Assembly (NCBI GenBank): GCA_945906965.1
Contig: CAMDRP010000007.1
Span: 1-64,000 of the forward strand
Reading direction: 5' to 3'
Length of the DNA stretch: 64,000 bases
Source: Opitutus sp. GAS368
GTDB lineage: Bacteria > Verrucomicrobiota > Verrucomicrobiia > Opitutales > Opitutaceae
Shown here: positions 18,043 through 27,824 of the stretch, piece by piece
How the letters are laid out: every line of letters starts with the position of its first letter
Numbering within the stretch: position 1 is the first letter of the stretch
Notes under the pieces: generated by a model
The model's database searches: none
The model's input: only the letters and a program-made list of their open reading frames with translations
Told to the model about the DNA's origin: nothing
Made by a program: the position numbers and the translations under genes

Positions 18043-19206
18043 ATGTCCGCGCCCCGTTCGTCCACCCTACCCGCCGCCAACTTGGAGCCGGCCCGCTGGT
18101 TGCGCACCGGGGCCATCGCCTACACGCGGATGCTGGAGTTGATCAACAACGCTAAGGTTTCGATCCGCTGCGAGACGTACATCTGGGGCAACGATGCGGT
18201 CGGGGCCCGATTTTTATCGGCTTTTGCGCAGGCGGCGTCACGCGGAGTAAGCGTAAAAGTCCTCATCGATGGCGCCGGCTCCTCCGGCCTACCTGACGAT
18301 TATTGGCACGCTCTTAGTCGTGCCGGCGGCGAAGCCCGCGTGTTCAATCCGATCACCCTCCGAAATTTCTCCCTGCGCAATCACCGCAAACTCCTGCTAA
18401 TCGACGACCACGTCGCTGTCACCGGGGGTTTTAATCTCGCAGCCGAATACGACGGCGACGGTGTGAGTGGTGGCTGGCGTGATCTCGGTTTGGAACTACA
18501 CGACCCACGCGCTCTTCGCCAACTCGCCGACTCGTTCGACCATCTATTCACCGAACACCACATGCGCCGCTGGTTCCTGCGCAGCCTGCAACGCGCAGCC
18601 CAGGCCAATCCCTTTTCGCGCGGAGCGCCGGGGCCCGTGCTTTTCAGCGGGCCGCATCTGGGGCGCAACCAATTCACCCATCAACTCCTGCGGAGCCTGC
18701 GCCAAGCTCGCCACGTCCGCATCGTCTCCGCCTATTTCGTGCCCGGCTTCCGCCTGCGCCGAGCCTTGCGCACCGTCGCCCGCCGCGGCGGGAACGTCGA
18801 GTTACTGCTCGCCGGCCGTACCGATGTGCCACTCGCGCAAAGCGCTGCCCGCTCGCTTTACGGCTCATTACTCAAAGCCGGCATCCGCATCTGGGAATAC
18901 CAACCTCAGGTGCTCCACACCAAACTCACCATCATTGACGACACCGTTTTTGTCGGCTCGGCGAACCTCGATGCACGCTCCCTCTCCATCAATTACGAAC
19001 TCACGGTCCACCTACGCGACCCCATCCTCACCGAGGCCGCCGACGCCATTTTTAATTCGGATCTCGCTCACGCTCGCGCCGTGACCTTTGAGGGCTGGCG
19101 CGCCTCCCGCACGTGGCTCACGCGGCTGCACGGTGCCTGGGCGCGTTTCCTGCTGGCCCGCGTCGATCCGTGGCTCGCCCGCCGCCAGATCCGCCGCATT
19201 CGCTAG
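18043..19206 (+). CDS. Phospholipase D-like / cardiolipin synthase family protein
   Basis: Two HKD motifs: NHRKLLLIDDHVAVTGGFN and LHTKLTIIDDTVFVGSANLDARS. Confidence 0.92.
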   Translation: MSAPRSSTLPAANLEPARWLRTGAIAYTRMLELINNAKVSIRCETYIWGNDAVGARFLSAFAQAASRGVSVKVLIDGAGSSGLPDDYWHALSRAGGEARVFNPITLRNFSLRNHRKLLLIDDHVAVTGGFNLAAEYDGDGVSGGWRDLGLELHDPRALRQLADSFDHLFTEHHMRRWFLRSLQRAAQANPFSRGAPGPVLFSGPHLGRNQFTHQLLRSLRQARHVRIVSAYFVPGFRLRRALRTVARRGGNVELLLAGRTDVPLAQSAARSLYGSLLKAGIRIWEYQPQVLHTKLTIIDDTVFVGSANLDARSLSINYELTVHLRDPILTEAADAIFNSDLAHARAVTFEGWRASRTWLTRLHGAWARFLLARVDPWLARRQIRRIR

Positions 19207-19262
19207 CGCAAAAGCAGTTGCCAGCTCCAGCGTTTCCCCGCGCAACTTCGCCTCCGCGTCCC

Positions 19263-21776
19263 ATGCTTCGCCTCGTCCTCCCGCCCAACCTTGCCGCCGC
19301 CGTCCTCCGCGACGCCATCCCAGTAAAGGTGGAATTCGACCCGCATATCGCGCCAACCCCTGCGCTCTTTCCCGTCCTAGCCCACCTGCAACGTCTCTGC
19401 GGCACCTCCACCCCGCCCGCTTTCCTCCAGCTCACTCGCACCCAACTTCGCGAGCTCGCCGCCGCCGCCGGCCAAGAACCCATTTTTGTTCACAACGGCC
19501 AAGCTGGAGTCTGGCGCCACGCCGCACTTCTCGGTTCGCCGCCACCACCGGCCGCACCGATCAAGCCCGCAACTTTACTCGCCGCTCGATCCCTTCCACT
19601 GAAAAACACCGGCACGCCCCAAGCCCTGATCGTCGACGGCTCGGAAAATTTTCTAGCCATCACCCTGCCCTCGCCCGAGCACCCGCAGTACGCCCGGGCC
19701 CTCGAGCTACTTAAAACTTCCGGCTTCACCCTCGACCCCTCCTCGCGCAAGTGGTGGCTGCGCGACCGCCATAAAACACTCAACTTCCTCGCCGCCCAAG
19801 GCGAACGCCTCCGCACCGGTTTGGACGCCGACTTCACGGAAAACTTCGAGAAGCACACCGCTCGCCTGCGCTCGGCCGAGATCACCGCCGAAGCCACCGA
19901 AACCTCAGGCGGCTACGCCCTCACGCTCGGGCTCAAAGCCGGCTCCGCCGACGAAGCTACACTTCGCGAGGCGATCGCCACCAACCGCCGCTACCTCGAA
20001 GCCGGCGGCCAAATCTATCTCATAGCTCCCGCCCAACTCGAAAAACTCGCCACCGCCCAGCGTGCGCTCGCCGGCGATCCCACCGCGCCGATCGCCCCCC
20101 GCCGCGCCCAACGCGTCAGCGCCGCTCGAGTCGCCGAAGCCGAAGCCATCATCGAAGAACTCTCCCCCGGCTGGGTGCCACCCGAAACCTGGAAAACCCG
20201 CAGCGCCGCGCTCCGCCACCTCACAAGCCTCGCTCCCGCCCCGCTCGCGCCCGCCCTCGATAACCTGCTCCGCCCTTATCAACGCCTCGGTGTCGCTTGG
20301 CTCTGGCACCTCCACCGCGCCGAACTCGGCGGCATCCTCGCTGATGAAATGGGCCTCGGAAAAACCCTCCAAGCCCTCGCCCTGCTCACCGCCGTACAAG
20401 CCAACAACCTCGCGGCTTCCGCTCCAAGTTTCGCTACCTCGCCGCCCGCCGACCCCACGGGCCGCCGCCGCGCGCCCGCGCTCAACTCGTCCGATCCGTC
20501 CGGCAAAAAAATCGCCGCCTCCGTCGTCATCGCGCCCGCTTCCCTTCTCGAAAACTGGCGGCGTGAGACCGTCCGCTTCGCGCCCGAGCTCAGAGTCTTC
20601 GTCCACCACGGGGATCAACGCCTCATCACCGCCGCGGATTTTTTTGCCTACGATCTAATCATCACGAGCTACGGCACGCTGACCCGCGACCAAGAACTTT
20701 TCACCTCCGTCGATCTCGCCATCGTCATCGCCGACGAAGCCCAACACATCAAAAACCGCCGCTCGCAAAACGCCGCCGCCCTCCGCGCCCTGCGCGCGCG
20801 CAGCCGATTTTTACTCACCGGCACGCCGCTCGAAAACTCCCTCGACGACCTCCGCTCGCTCTTCGAATTTCTCCTCCCCGGCTACCTCACGCGCGTGCCC
20901 TCGGGCATCCGTGGTGACGAGCGCACGTGGTTCGACGAACGTCTACGCGCCCAGACCGCGCCCTACATTTTGCGCCGCACAAAAACCGCCGTCGCCCCCG
21001 AGCTGCCTGAAAAAATTGAACAAGTCGTCTGGTGCGATCTTACGCCCGCGCAGGCCAAACTTTATCGCGACACCCAAGAATCCTCCGAGCGTCAACTCCT
21101 CGATCTCGCCGCTGCCGGCGCCAACGAAGGCCGACTCCAATTCGCCGCGCTCACGCAACTTCTCCGCCTTCGCCAGATCTGCTGCGATCCACGTCTCGTC
21201 CAAAAATCTTCCGTCGAAGATTCGGCGACCGTACCCGCGTCTTCCGCGAAACCGATTCCTTCAGCCAAACTCGAAGCATTCACCGAGCTTCTCGCCGAGG
21301 CCATCGACGACGGCCACCGCGTCCTCGTCTTTTCCCAATTCACCTCGCTGCTCGCGCTCCTGCGCGAAGAACTCGCCGCGCAAGACATCGCGTATTGTTA
21401 CCTCGACGGCTCGATGGCGACGCGCGCACGTCAGGCCGAGGTCGATCGGTTTCAATCCGACGCCAGTGTCCCGCTCTTTTTACTCTCGCTGAAAGCCGGC
21501 GGTACCGGGCTCAACCTCACCGGCGCCGACACCGTCATCCACTTTGATCCGTGGTGGAATCCTGCCGCCGAGGCCCAAGCCACGGACCGCGCCCACCGCA
21601 TCGGCCAGACGCGCACCGTCACTAGCTACAAACTTATCTGCGCCGGTACCGTGGAAGAAAAAGTCCTCGCTCTCCAAGCCGAGAAACGCGCATTGCTCGC
21701 TGACGTCTTCGAAGCCAGCGACGACGCCGCAGCCAAACTCTCCCTCGCTGATCTGCGCGAACTTCTCCGCGCCTGA
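19263..21776 (+). CDS. SNF2-family DEAD/DEAH helicase
   Basis: LGGILADEMGLGKTLQALAL, IADEAQHIKN, LLTGTPLENSLDDLRSLFEFL, LFLLSLKAGGTGLNLTGADTVIHFDPWWNPAAEAQATDRAHRIGQ. ORF extends to 19113. Confidence 0.95.
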   Translation: MLRLVLPPNLAAAVLRDAIPVKVEFDPHIAPTPALFPVLAHLQRLCGTSTPPAFLQLTRTQLRELAAAAGQEPIFVHNGQAGVWRHAALLGSPPPPAAPIKPATLLAARSLPLKNTGTPQALIVDGSENFLAITLPSPEHPQYARALELLKTSGFTLDPSSRKWWLRDRHKTLNFLAAQGERLRTGLDADFTENFEKHTARLRSAEITAEATETSGGYALTLGLKAGSADEATLREAIATNRRYLEAGGQIYLIAPAQLEKLATAQRALAGDPTAPIAPRRAQRVSAARVAEAEAIIEELSPGWVPPETWKTRSAALRHLTSLAPAPLAPALDNLLRPYQRLGVAWLWHLHRAELGGILADEMGLGKTLQALALLTAVQANNLAASAPSFATSPPADPTGRRRAPALNSSDPSGKKIAASVVIAPASLLENWRRETVRFAPELRVFVHHGDQRLITAADFFAYDLIITSYGTLTRDQELFTSVDLAIVIADEAQHIKNRRSQNAAALRALRARSRFLLTGTPLENSLDDLRSLFEFLLPGYLTRVPSGIRGDERTWFDERLRAQTAPYILRRTKTAVAPELPEKIEQVVWCDLTPAQAKLYRDTQESSERQLLDLAAAGANEGRLQFAALTQLLRLRQICCDPRLVQKSSVEDSATVPASSAKPIPSAKLEAFTELLAEAIDDGHRVLVFSQFTSLLALLREELAAQDIAYCYLDGSMATRARQAEVDRFQSDASVPLFLLSLKAGGTGLNLTGADTVIHFDPWWNPAAEAQATDRAHRIGQTRTVTSYKLICAGTVEEKVLALQAEKRALLADVFEASDDAAAKLSLADLRELLRA

Positions 21777-21826
21777 TTACGTTTTCCGTCTCGCCCCTTG
21801 CGGCGCGATGACTGCTGATCACGACC

Positions 21827-22834
21827 ATGATCCGCACCTTCATTTTCCGAGCTCGCCTCGGCGCCTTCGCGCTCATCGTCCACGCAGCGTTCACGCTCGC
21901 CGTTTCTGACGCTGCGGCCGCGCCCGCCGCCAAGTACACGTTTGTCGCCCCGAGCGAGCGTAATGTCGTCTACGGCATGGATCATGGCGCCGCGCTCCTG
22001 CTCGATGTTTACCGCCCCGCCGCATCCAACGGCTACGCGCTCATTTTTATCATGGGTACCGGCTTCACCGCCAGCGGCGAGTACAACGACGTTCCTCTCA
22101 AAGAGCTCAACCGCTACCTCGTCGACGCTGGGATTTTTCCTCCGCTTTTCGGCGGCAAAAGCCACGCCTTCAGCCCAGCGCTCGAGGCAGGATTCACCGT
22201 TTTCACGATTAACCACCGCCTGGCTCCCGCGCACACGTGGAAAACCATGGTACGCGACTGCCAACGCGCTGTTCAATGGATCCGCGCTCACGCTCAAGAC
22301 TATCGCATCAATCCCGCCGCGATCGGCGGATTGGGGCATTCGTCGGGCGCCACCTTGACGACGTTTCTCGCCGTCTCCGACGACGTCGCAGACCCCCAAG
22401 CCGCCGATCCCGTCAACCGCCAGTCGAGCCGTATCCAAGCCGCCGTCGCATTTTCTGGCCTGCATGATTTGCTCGCCTACCGCGAAGAGCGCCCAGCGCT
22501 AGCGGGCATGTTGTCCACATTGACCGGCCGCACGATCATGTTTGAAACGCCGGATCACCCGATTTTCGCCACGTACCGCGAAGCCTCGACGATCAGCCAC
22601 GTCACGAAAGACGACGCCCCCATGTTGGTCTTTCACGGCGACGCCGATGTGCTCGTGGACGTTCGCCAAGCGCAGGCGCTCGATCGCGCACTCACCCGCG
22701 CCGGCGTACCGCACGAGCTCATCATTTTACCCGGCGCGGATCACGGCCAATTGAAGCAACCCATGCAGCCCACGCCGGTCGATCATGCCGCCACGTGGTT
22801 AATCGAGCAGTTAAAGAAAACTTCCTCCCGCTAA
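21827..22834 (+). CDS. Alpha/beta hydrolase (carboxylesterase-like), secreted
   Basis: INHRLAPAHTW, GLGHSSGATLTTFLA, LVFHGDADVLVDVRQAQAL, DHGQL catalytic motifs; N-terminal signal peptide. Confidence 0.88.
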   Translation: MIRTFIFRARLGAFALIVHAAFTLAVSDAAAAPAAKYTFVAPSERNVVYGMDHGAALLLDVYRPAASNGYALIFIMGTGFTASGEYNDVPLKELNRYLVDAGIFPPLFGGKSHAFSPALEAGFTVFTINHRLAPAHTWKTMVRDCQRAVQWIRAHAQDYRINPAAIGGLGHSSGATLTTFLAVSDDVADPQAADPVNRQSSRIQAAVAFSGLHDLLAYREERPALAGMLSTLTGRTIMFETPDHPIFATYREASTISHVTKDDAPMLVFHGDADVLVDVRQAQALDRALTRAGVPHELIILPGADHGQLKQPMQPTPVDHAATWLIEQLKKTSSR

Positions 22835-22875
22835 AGCACGGCTTTCGTGATCAGCGCGACTGTGCGCTCGCAAAA

Positions 22876-22904
22876 AACGCCGACCCCCCACGGGCCGGCG
22901 TTTT
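22876..22904. terminator. Intrinsic terminator-like hairpin
   Basis: AAAAACGCCGACCCCCCACGGGCCGGCGTTTT between convergent genes. Confidence 0.6.
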
Positions 22905-22925
22905 CTGCTAGTAACCGGTGACTGC

Positions 22926-23555
22926 TCAGAACGCGTAGCTTGCGCCAACGGCGAAGAGCCAAGGATCGAGGCGAGCCTCCGTAAGTTGAGTCGAGCCTGT
23001 GGACACATCCGAACGTAGCGCCACGCGTTTCACGTCGAAGTTCATGCTCCAACGTTCATCTAGTTTGACATCCACGCCCGCTTGGCCGGCGAGACCGACG
23101 CTGTAATTTTCCAAACTCAGCGGCACGCCCGCGACCGAAAGATCGCCACCCCAAATCAGGGTAAAATTCACGCCCGCACCGAAGTAAGGCCGGATTGCCC
23201 CGCCTGAATTCGGGCGATATTTACCGAGCAAGGTCGGCGGTAGATGTTTAAACGAACCGAGCTTGCCGACCCCAGCAAGCGACACGTCCTGCGTCTGTGG
23301 AATCGTGAGCACCAACTCGGCGGACCACGTGTCATTAAACGCATAATCCACATCCAACTCGGGGATAAACTTGTCATTCACCTTCACCGCATTCTCGGCG
23401 AAATTAATACCCAGCGCCGAAAACGCCGAAGACTTGTCGACCGTTTCAAGATACGTGGCCCGCAAACGTGCAGACCAAGGACTAGCGGCCTGGAGGCCCG
23501 CGATGGAAAGCAACAGGGCTGCTGCATAAGTGATTCGAGTACGGCGTGTGTTCAT
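22926..23555 (-). CDS. OmpW-family outer membrane protein
   Basis: Signal peptide, LDVDYAFNDTWSAELVLTIPQTQDV, LPPTLLGKYRPNSGGAIRPYFGAGVNFTLI, C-terminal aromatic residue (SYAF). Confidence 0.88.
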   Translation of the reverse strand: MNTRRTRITYAAALLLSIAGLQAASPWSARLRATYLETVDKSSAFSALGINFAENAVKVNDKFIPELDVDYAFNDTWSAELVLTIPQTQDVSLAGVGKLGSFKHLPPTLLGKYRPNSGGAIRPYFGAGVNFTLIWGGDLSVAGVPLSLENYSVGLAGQAGVDVKLDERWSMNFDVKRVALRSDVSTGSTQLTEARLDPWLFAVGASYAF

Positions 23556-23779
23556 AGTTTATTGATAGGTGTTGGTGATGCGTGGCCGAAGAAATGTCCT
23601 CCCGTTACGCTGAACAACTTAATCGAAATGTTCGCATCGTGCTGAGCATCGCTTGGCGGATACTACGCATGAATTAGTTTTAAAAATCGCCCGCCCGATC
23701 ATGCGGAAATTCCGCTTGCCGCTCTGTGCTTCGACTGACGCCCTAATTAACAGGTTTCTGGCCTCCACCACCTCACGCT

Positions 23780-24298
23780 ATGTCACGCAATCCCTACGCC
23801 GACGATATCATCATCTCCTGGGTCGAACTTCATCGCGACGCCCGCTACCTCTCCGAAATGCTCCACGCCATCGGCACGTGGAAAGGCATCATCGCCATCA
23901 CTCGCGGCGGACTCGTGCCTGCCGCCCTCGTCGCGCGCGAACTTGAGATCCGCCTCATCGACACCATCTGCGTCACTAGTTACAATGCCGGCGAAAACAA
24001 CACCGCCGCCCAAGTCCAAGGCTCGATCAACGTTCTAAAAGGCGTTCCTGGCGACGGCGACGGTTATCTCCTCATCGACGACCTCGTCGACACCGGAAAA
24101 ACCGCCCGCGTCGTTCGTCAACTCTTACCCAAAGCCTACTTCGCGACGCTTTACGCCAAGCCCTCCGGTCGCCCCATCGTCGACACGTGCGTGAAAGAAT
24201 TTAAGCAAAACAAGTGGATCCACTTCCCCTGGGATATCGAATACAAGTTCGCCACACCGATTAAACACGGCGGCCGCGCCACCGGCGCCGACACCTGA
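23780..24298 (+). CDS. gpt: Xanthine-guanine phosphoribosyltransferase
   Basis: IIAITRGGLVPAALVARELEIRLIDTICV...YLLIDDLVDTGKTARVVRQLLPKAYFATLYAKPSGRP. Confidence 0.92.
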   Translation: MSRNPYADDIIISWVELHRDARYLSEMLHAIGTWKGIIAITRGGLVPAALVARELEIRLIDTICVTSYNAGENNTAAQVQGSINVLKGVPGDGDGYLLIDDLVDTGKTARVVRQLLPKAYFATLYAKPSGRPIVDTCVKEFKQNKWIHFPWDIEYKFATPIKHGGRATGADT

Positions 24299-24319
24299 AT
24301 TTAAGCCTTTCGGTATTTC

Positions 24320-24352
24320 AACGCGCGCAAGGAAACCCACGCGCGTTTTTTA
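24320..24352. terminator. Intrinsic terminator
   Basis: AACGCGCGCAAGGAAACCCACGCGCGTTTTTTATTTTTT. Confidence 0.65.
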
Positions 24353-24380
24353 TTTTTTCGGCACGCAACGCACGGCTCGA

Positions 24381-25493
24381 TTACGCCGCCAAATACGGCT
24401 CCACCGGCCGGAATTCAGACAAGGCACACGCTGCATCACGTCCTGCGCGATCTGCGAATAGATAAACTGCGTAGCCACCAAAACCGCCGCCGCAATATTT
24501 CCAAGCCAACGGCCGACAAGCCGCGAGCGCCGTATGCGCGGGCGCCGCCGGATCACCCGGCAACGGATCCATCTGCTCAGCGCGCTGCACCGCGTATGAT
24601 TGCCGCACCGCATCCGCCAAACCTTCAAAGCTCGCGGCCCACACTGCTTGCCGCGCCGTGTAGCCCGCGCGCTCGATCGCGTCGTAGTTACGTTCCTGAT
24701 TCACGACGCCCGGCGTACTGTGTTGCTTGCCTGACCAATAAAGCGCCATACGCCCACGCAACAAACCGCCATCGGTCTTCAACTCCAGATCCGGCCGTTG
24801 TCCGCTGCGCCACACGCATAAACCCGTCTCGTTGATCACCGCGGGATCTTGCCAACCCACGCCGAGATCGAGCTCGGAGTTTACGCCATCCTTACCGTTG
24901 ATCAGAGCCCACGCGCCGCTCCCGCCCAGTCCGGCATTTTGGTGATAGGGCCATTCGCGCAGCGATACCGTCGGCGAGATCGCGCAGTTCACGATAAATC
25001 CGCCCGCCCGCGCAAACCGCGGCACATCGAGCCAACCGCCCGCAAAATCCACGCGCAACGGCGCCACTTGAGGCGCGCGGATCCAGCGCACAATTTCGCT
25101 CGTCGAGATTGGCGCGAAATCCGGCGGCGTCTTCTCCATCACCACATATTTAGCGCCGACCTCCGCGCACAACGCCTTTTTTAAAGGCGCCCATTTGTCG
25201 TCCTCCGTGACCGCCAAAATATCCGGCCGTAGCCGCAGGAAATGCTCTCGGAAATCAATACCTTCCTCTAAGCCTGTGCCGATGACGACATCATCGACGG
25301 GCCGCAGCGCCGCGATCAACGCCCGCTTGTGCTCATCCGGTAACGAGCTTTTGCGGCTCTTGTGAAACCACAACACTTCGGTCGAAGCGAAACACACCGT
25401 GAGGTGGTCGCCCAGCGCGCGCGCTTCGCGAAAAAATTGGACGTGGCCAGCGTGGACGATGTCGTAGCAGCCAGAGACAAAAACTCGAACCAT
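24381..25493 (-). CDS. Fused cytidylyltransferase-like domain and GHMP kinase
   Basis: N-terminal VFVSGCYDIVHAGHVQFFREARALGDHLTV (HxGH nucleotidyltransferase); C-terminal LRVDFAGGWLDVP...NAGLGGSGAWALINGKDG (GHMP) and CGGGFGGYAVYL. Confidence 0.85.
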   Translation of the reverse strand: MVRVFVSGCYDIVHAGHVQFFREARALGDHLTVCFASTEVLWFHKSRKSSLPDEHKRALIAALRPVDDVVIGTGLEEGIDFREHFLRLRPDILAVTEDDKWAPLKKALCAEVGAKYVVMEKTPPDFAPISTSEIVRWIRAPQVAPLRVDFAGGWLDVPRFARAGGFIVNCAISPTVSLREWPYHQNAGLGGSGAWALINGKDGVNSELDLGVGWQDPAVINETGLCVWRSGQRPDLELKTDGGLLRGRMALYWSGKQHSTPGVVNQERNYDAIERAGYTARQAVWAASFEGLADAVRQSYAVQRAEQMDPLPGDPAAPAHTALAACRPLAWKYCGGGFGGYAVYLFADRAGRDAACALSEFRPVEPYLAA

Positions 25494-25556
25494 GCGCCGT
25501 TATGGCGTTCGCGCCTTGCCCCGCGCGAGAAAATTTAGCCGATTATTTCACATCCC

Positions 25557-26825
25557 ATGCACTTCAGCGACTGGCAATCCCTCGCCCCCGCCCCCGCCGC
25601 CCGCGAATTCCTCCGCCGCGCCACCACGTTGCTATCGCCCGCCCAACAGCGCGCCATCTTCGCTTTACTTCCCACGGAGGTCGAGCTTGTCACGCACTTC
25701 GCCAGCGCCCCCGCCGGTGCCCCGCTCGCCGGCGTGCCCTACCTCGCCAAAGACCTCTTCGACGTCGCTGGCTTCCCCACCTTCGCCGGCTCCACGTTTT
25801 TACCCGAGGTCCGCGCCGATCCTACCAGCGATTCTGCCTTCATCAGCGCCGTCAATGCCGCCGGCGGCGTCCTCGCCGGCAAAACGCACCTCCACGAATT
25901 TGCCTATGGCATCACCGGTGAAAACCCGCACTACGGCGACGTAGAACACCCACGCTTCACCGACCGCACCACCGGCGGCTCCAGCAGCGGTTCGGCCGCC
26001 GCCGTCGCGGCCGGCGTTGTTCCTTTCGCGCTGGGCACCGATACGGGCGGCTCCATTCGCGTTCCCGCTGCTTTTTGTGGCCTCTATGGTTTTCGCGGCG
26101 CTCCCCACCAACCTTGGATCGCCGACGCCTTTCCGCTCGCCCCGAGTTTCGACACCGCCGGTTGGTTTACCTCAAACGCTGACGACATGAGCACCGCCCT
26201 CGGCGCCCTCATCGGCCTAGGCACCAGCACCCGCACCCCGCGCGGCTGCTACCTCGAGATTCCCGGCCTCACCCCTGAAGTTGCCACCGCCTGCCGCACC
26301 GCCGCGGCCCGACTTGCGCCGCCGGCCGACAACGCCACGCGCAACGAACTCCTCCGCCGCTTCGCCGGCGCCCTCGACGCTTACAACATCATCGTCGCCC
26401 TCGAGGCCTCCGCCGTCCACGCCGCCTGGTCCACCGACTATAAAGACCGTTACGATCCCGCCGTCTGGGCCCGTCTCAACCGCGTCCACGAATTCACGCC
26501 CGCCCAAGTCGCCTCGGCCGATGCGATGCTAACCGCCGTGCGCCTCGCCTGGACGAGTTACTTTCTGACCTTCGATTTTCTGATTCTACCCGCCGTGCAC
26601 CGCCCCGCGCTGACGAAGGCCGAATGCACCCTCGCCCAACGCAGCCGCCTCCTCGCCCTCACCGCGCCCGCCTCGCTTGGCGGCTTGCCCGTGCTCACCC
26701 TTCCCGTGGCCCTCGACAACGGCCTCAGCGCCGGCCTCCAGGTCGTAGTAAACAACCCCCAAAGCCCCGTCTTACCCTGGGCACTGCAGTCCTTCCAAAA
26801 CGTCGCCCCGCCGGCCAAGCGATGA
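25557..26825 (+). CDS. Amidase-signature family amidase
   Basis: GVPYLAKDLFDVAGFPTFAGS, LAGKTHLHEFAYGITGENPHYG, TGGSSSGSAAAVAAGVVPFALGTDTGGSIRVPAAFCGLYGF: Lys-Ser-Ser triad context. Confidence 0.95.
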   Translation: MHFSDWQSLAPAPAAREFLRRATTLLSPAQQRAIFALLPTEVELVTHFASAPAGAPLAGVPYLAKDLFDVAGFPTFAGSTFLPEVRADPTSDSAFISAVNAAGGVLAGKTHLHEFAYGITGENPHYGDVEHPRFTDRTTGGSSSGSAAAVAAGVVPFALGTDTGGSIRVPAAFCGLYGFRGAPHQPWIADAFPLAPSFDTAGWFTSNADDMSTALGALIGLGTSTRTPRGCYLEIPGLTPEVATACRTAAARLAPPADNATRNELLRRFAGALDAYNIIVALEASAVHAAWSTDYKDRYDPAVWARLNRVHEFTPAQVASADAMLTAVRLAWTSYFLTFDFLILPAVHRPALTKAECTLAQRSRLLALTAPASLGGLPVLTLPVALDNGLSAGLQVVVNNPQSPVLPWALQSFQNVAPPAKR

Positions 26826-26861
26826 TTTCACCAAGCTAAAATAATCAAACACTCTAAACCT

Positions 26862-26884
26862 AGTGTCACCTATTAGGCGACACT
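26862..26884. promoter_or_regulatory. 23-bp operator-like palindrome
   Basis: AGTGTCACCTATTAGGCGACACT: 10 of 11 symmetric pairs match. Confidence 0.5.
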
Positions 26885-26890
26885 CGCGAA

Positions 26891-26904
26891 AGCTAGATCT
26901 AGCT
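26891..26904. promoter_or_regulatory. 14-bp perfect palindrome, flanked by inverted CGCGAA/TTCGCG
   Basis: AGCTAGATCTAGCT, 65 bp upstream of the ABC ATPase start. Confidence 0.4.
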
Positions 26905-26968
26905 CGAAGTTCGCGGAATTCACCACCTCGGGCTGGCTTTCTTACCAGCTTCCTATCTCGTCCAACTT

Positions 26969-27808
26969 GTGTCGTTCACCGTCACTACTAACCCTTCCGC
27001 TAGTGCCTCAACGGCCGTCGAATTTCGCTCCGTCGAAAAACGCTATGGTCAGGGCCCAGTCATTCTAGACGCCTTCAGTCTTTCGGCGACGCGCGGGGAT
27101 TTCATCGCTCTCATCGGCCCCAGCGGCTGCGGTAAATCCACGCTGCTGAAACTCGTCGCCGGCCTGAGCCCGGTGACCCGCGGCGAACTCATTTTTTCAA
27201 CGTCAAGCGCGGGCAATCATCTCACCAACGCGCCAAGTTCGACCTCCGCTTCAGCCCGAGACGACCTCGCGTACGTGTTTCAAGAACCGACCTTACTGCC
27301 TTGGCTTACCGTCGCCCAAAACGTCGCGCTTCCGCTCGATCTGCGCGGCGCGCCTGCCAACCCGCGTACCGCTTTAGTCCGCGATGCGCTCGCGCTGGTC
27401 GGCCTCACCCCGCGCGCGGACTATTACCCACGTCAACTCTCGGGCGGCCAAAAAATGCGCGTCTCCATTGCCCGCGCCCTCGTGCTCTCACCGCAAATTC
27501 TCCTGCTCGATGAACCTTTCGGCGCCCTGGACGAAATGACGCGCGATCACCTCAACGAAGAACTCCTCGCGATCCGCGAACGCCTCCGCTGGACCGCCTT
27601 CTTCGTCACACACTCGGTCGCGGAAGCCGTCTTCCTCGCGAATCGCATTATCATCATGTCCGCCAATCCCGGACGGCTTCACCGCGAGATTAGCGTCGAT
27701 TTGCCCTACCCGAGGACGCCTGCCACCCGGCGAGATCCCGCGTACCACCGTCTCGTCGATGAGGTCTCGCAACTGCTCCGCTCCGTCGAGGATCTCGCCA
27801 CTGTTTAG
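26969..27808 (+). CDS. ABC transporter ATP-binding protein (nitrate/sulfonate/thiamine-precursor type)
   Basis: GPSGCGKSTLLKLVAGL, VFQEPTLLPWLTVAQNVALPL, LSGGQKMRVSIARALVLSPQILLLDEPFGALDEMTR. Confidence 0.95.
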   Translation: MSFTVTTNPSASASTAVEFRSVEKRYGQGPVILDAFSLSATRGDFIALIGPSGCGKSTLLKLVAGLSPVTRGELIFSTSSAGNHLTNAPSSTSASARDDLAYVFQEPTLLPWLTVAQNVALPLDLRGAPANPRTALVRDALALVGLTPRADYYPRQLSGGQKMRVSIARALVLSPQILLLDEPFGALDEMTRDHLNEELLAIRERLRWTAFFVTHSVAEAVFLANRIIIMSANPGRLHREISVDLPYPRTPATRRDPAYHRLVDEVSQLLRSVEDLATV

Positions 27809-27824
27809 CCTTCACAGAACCGCC

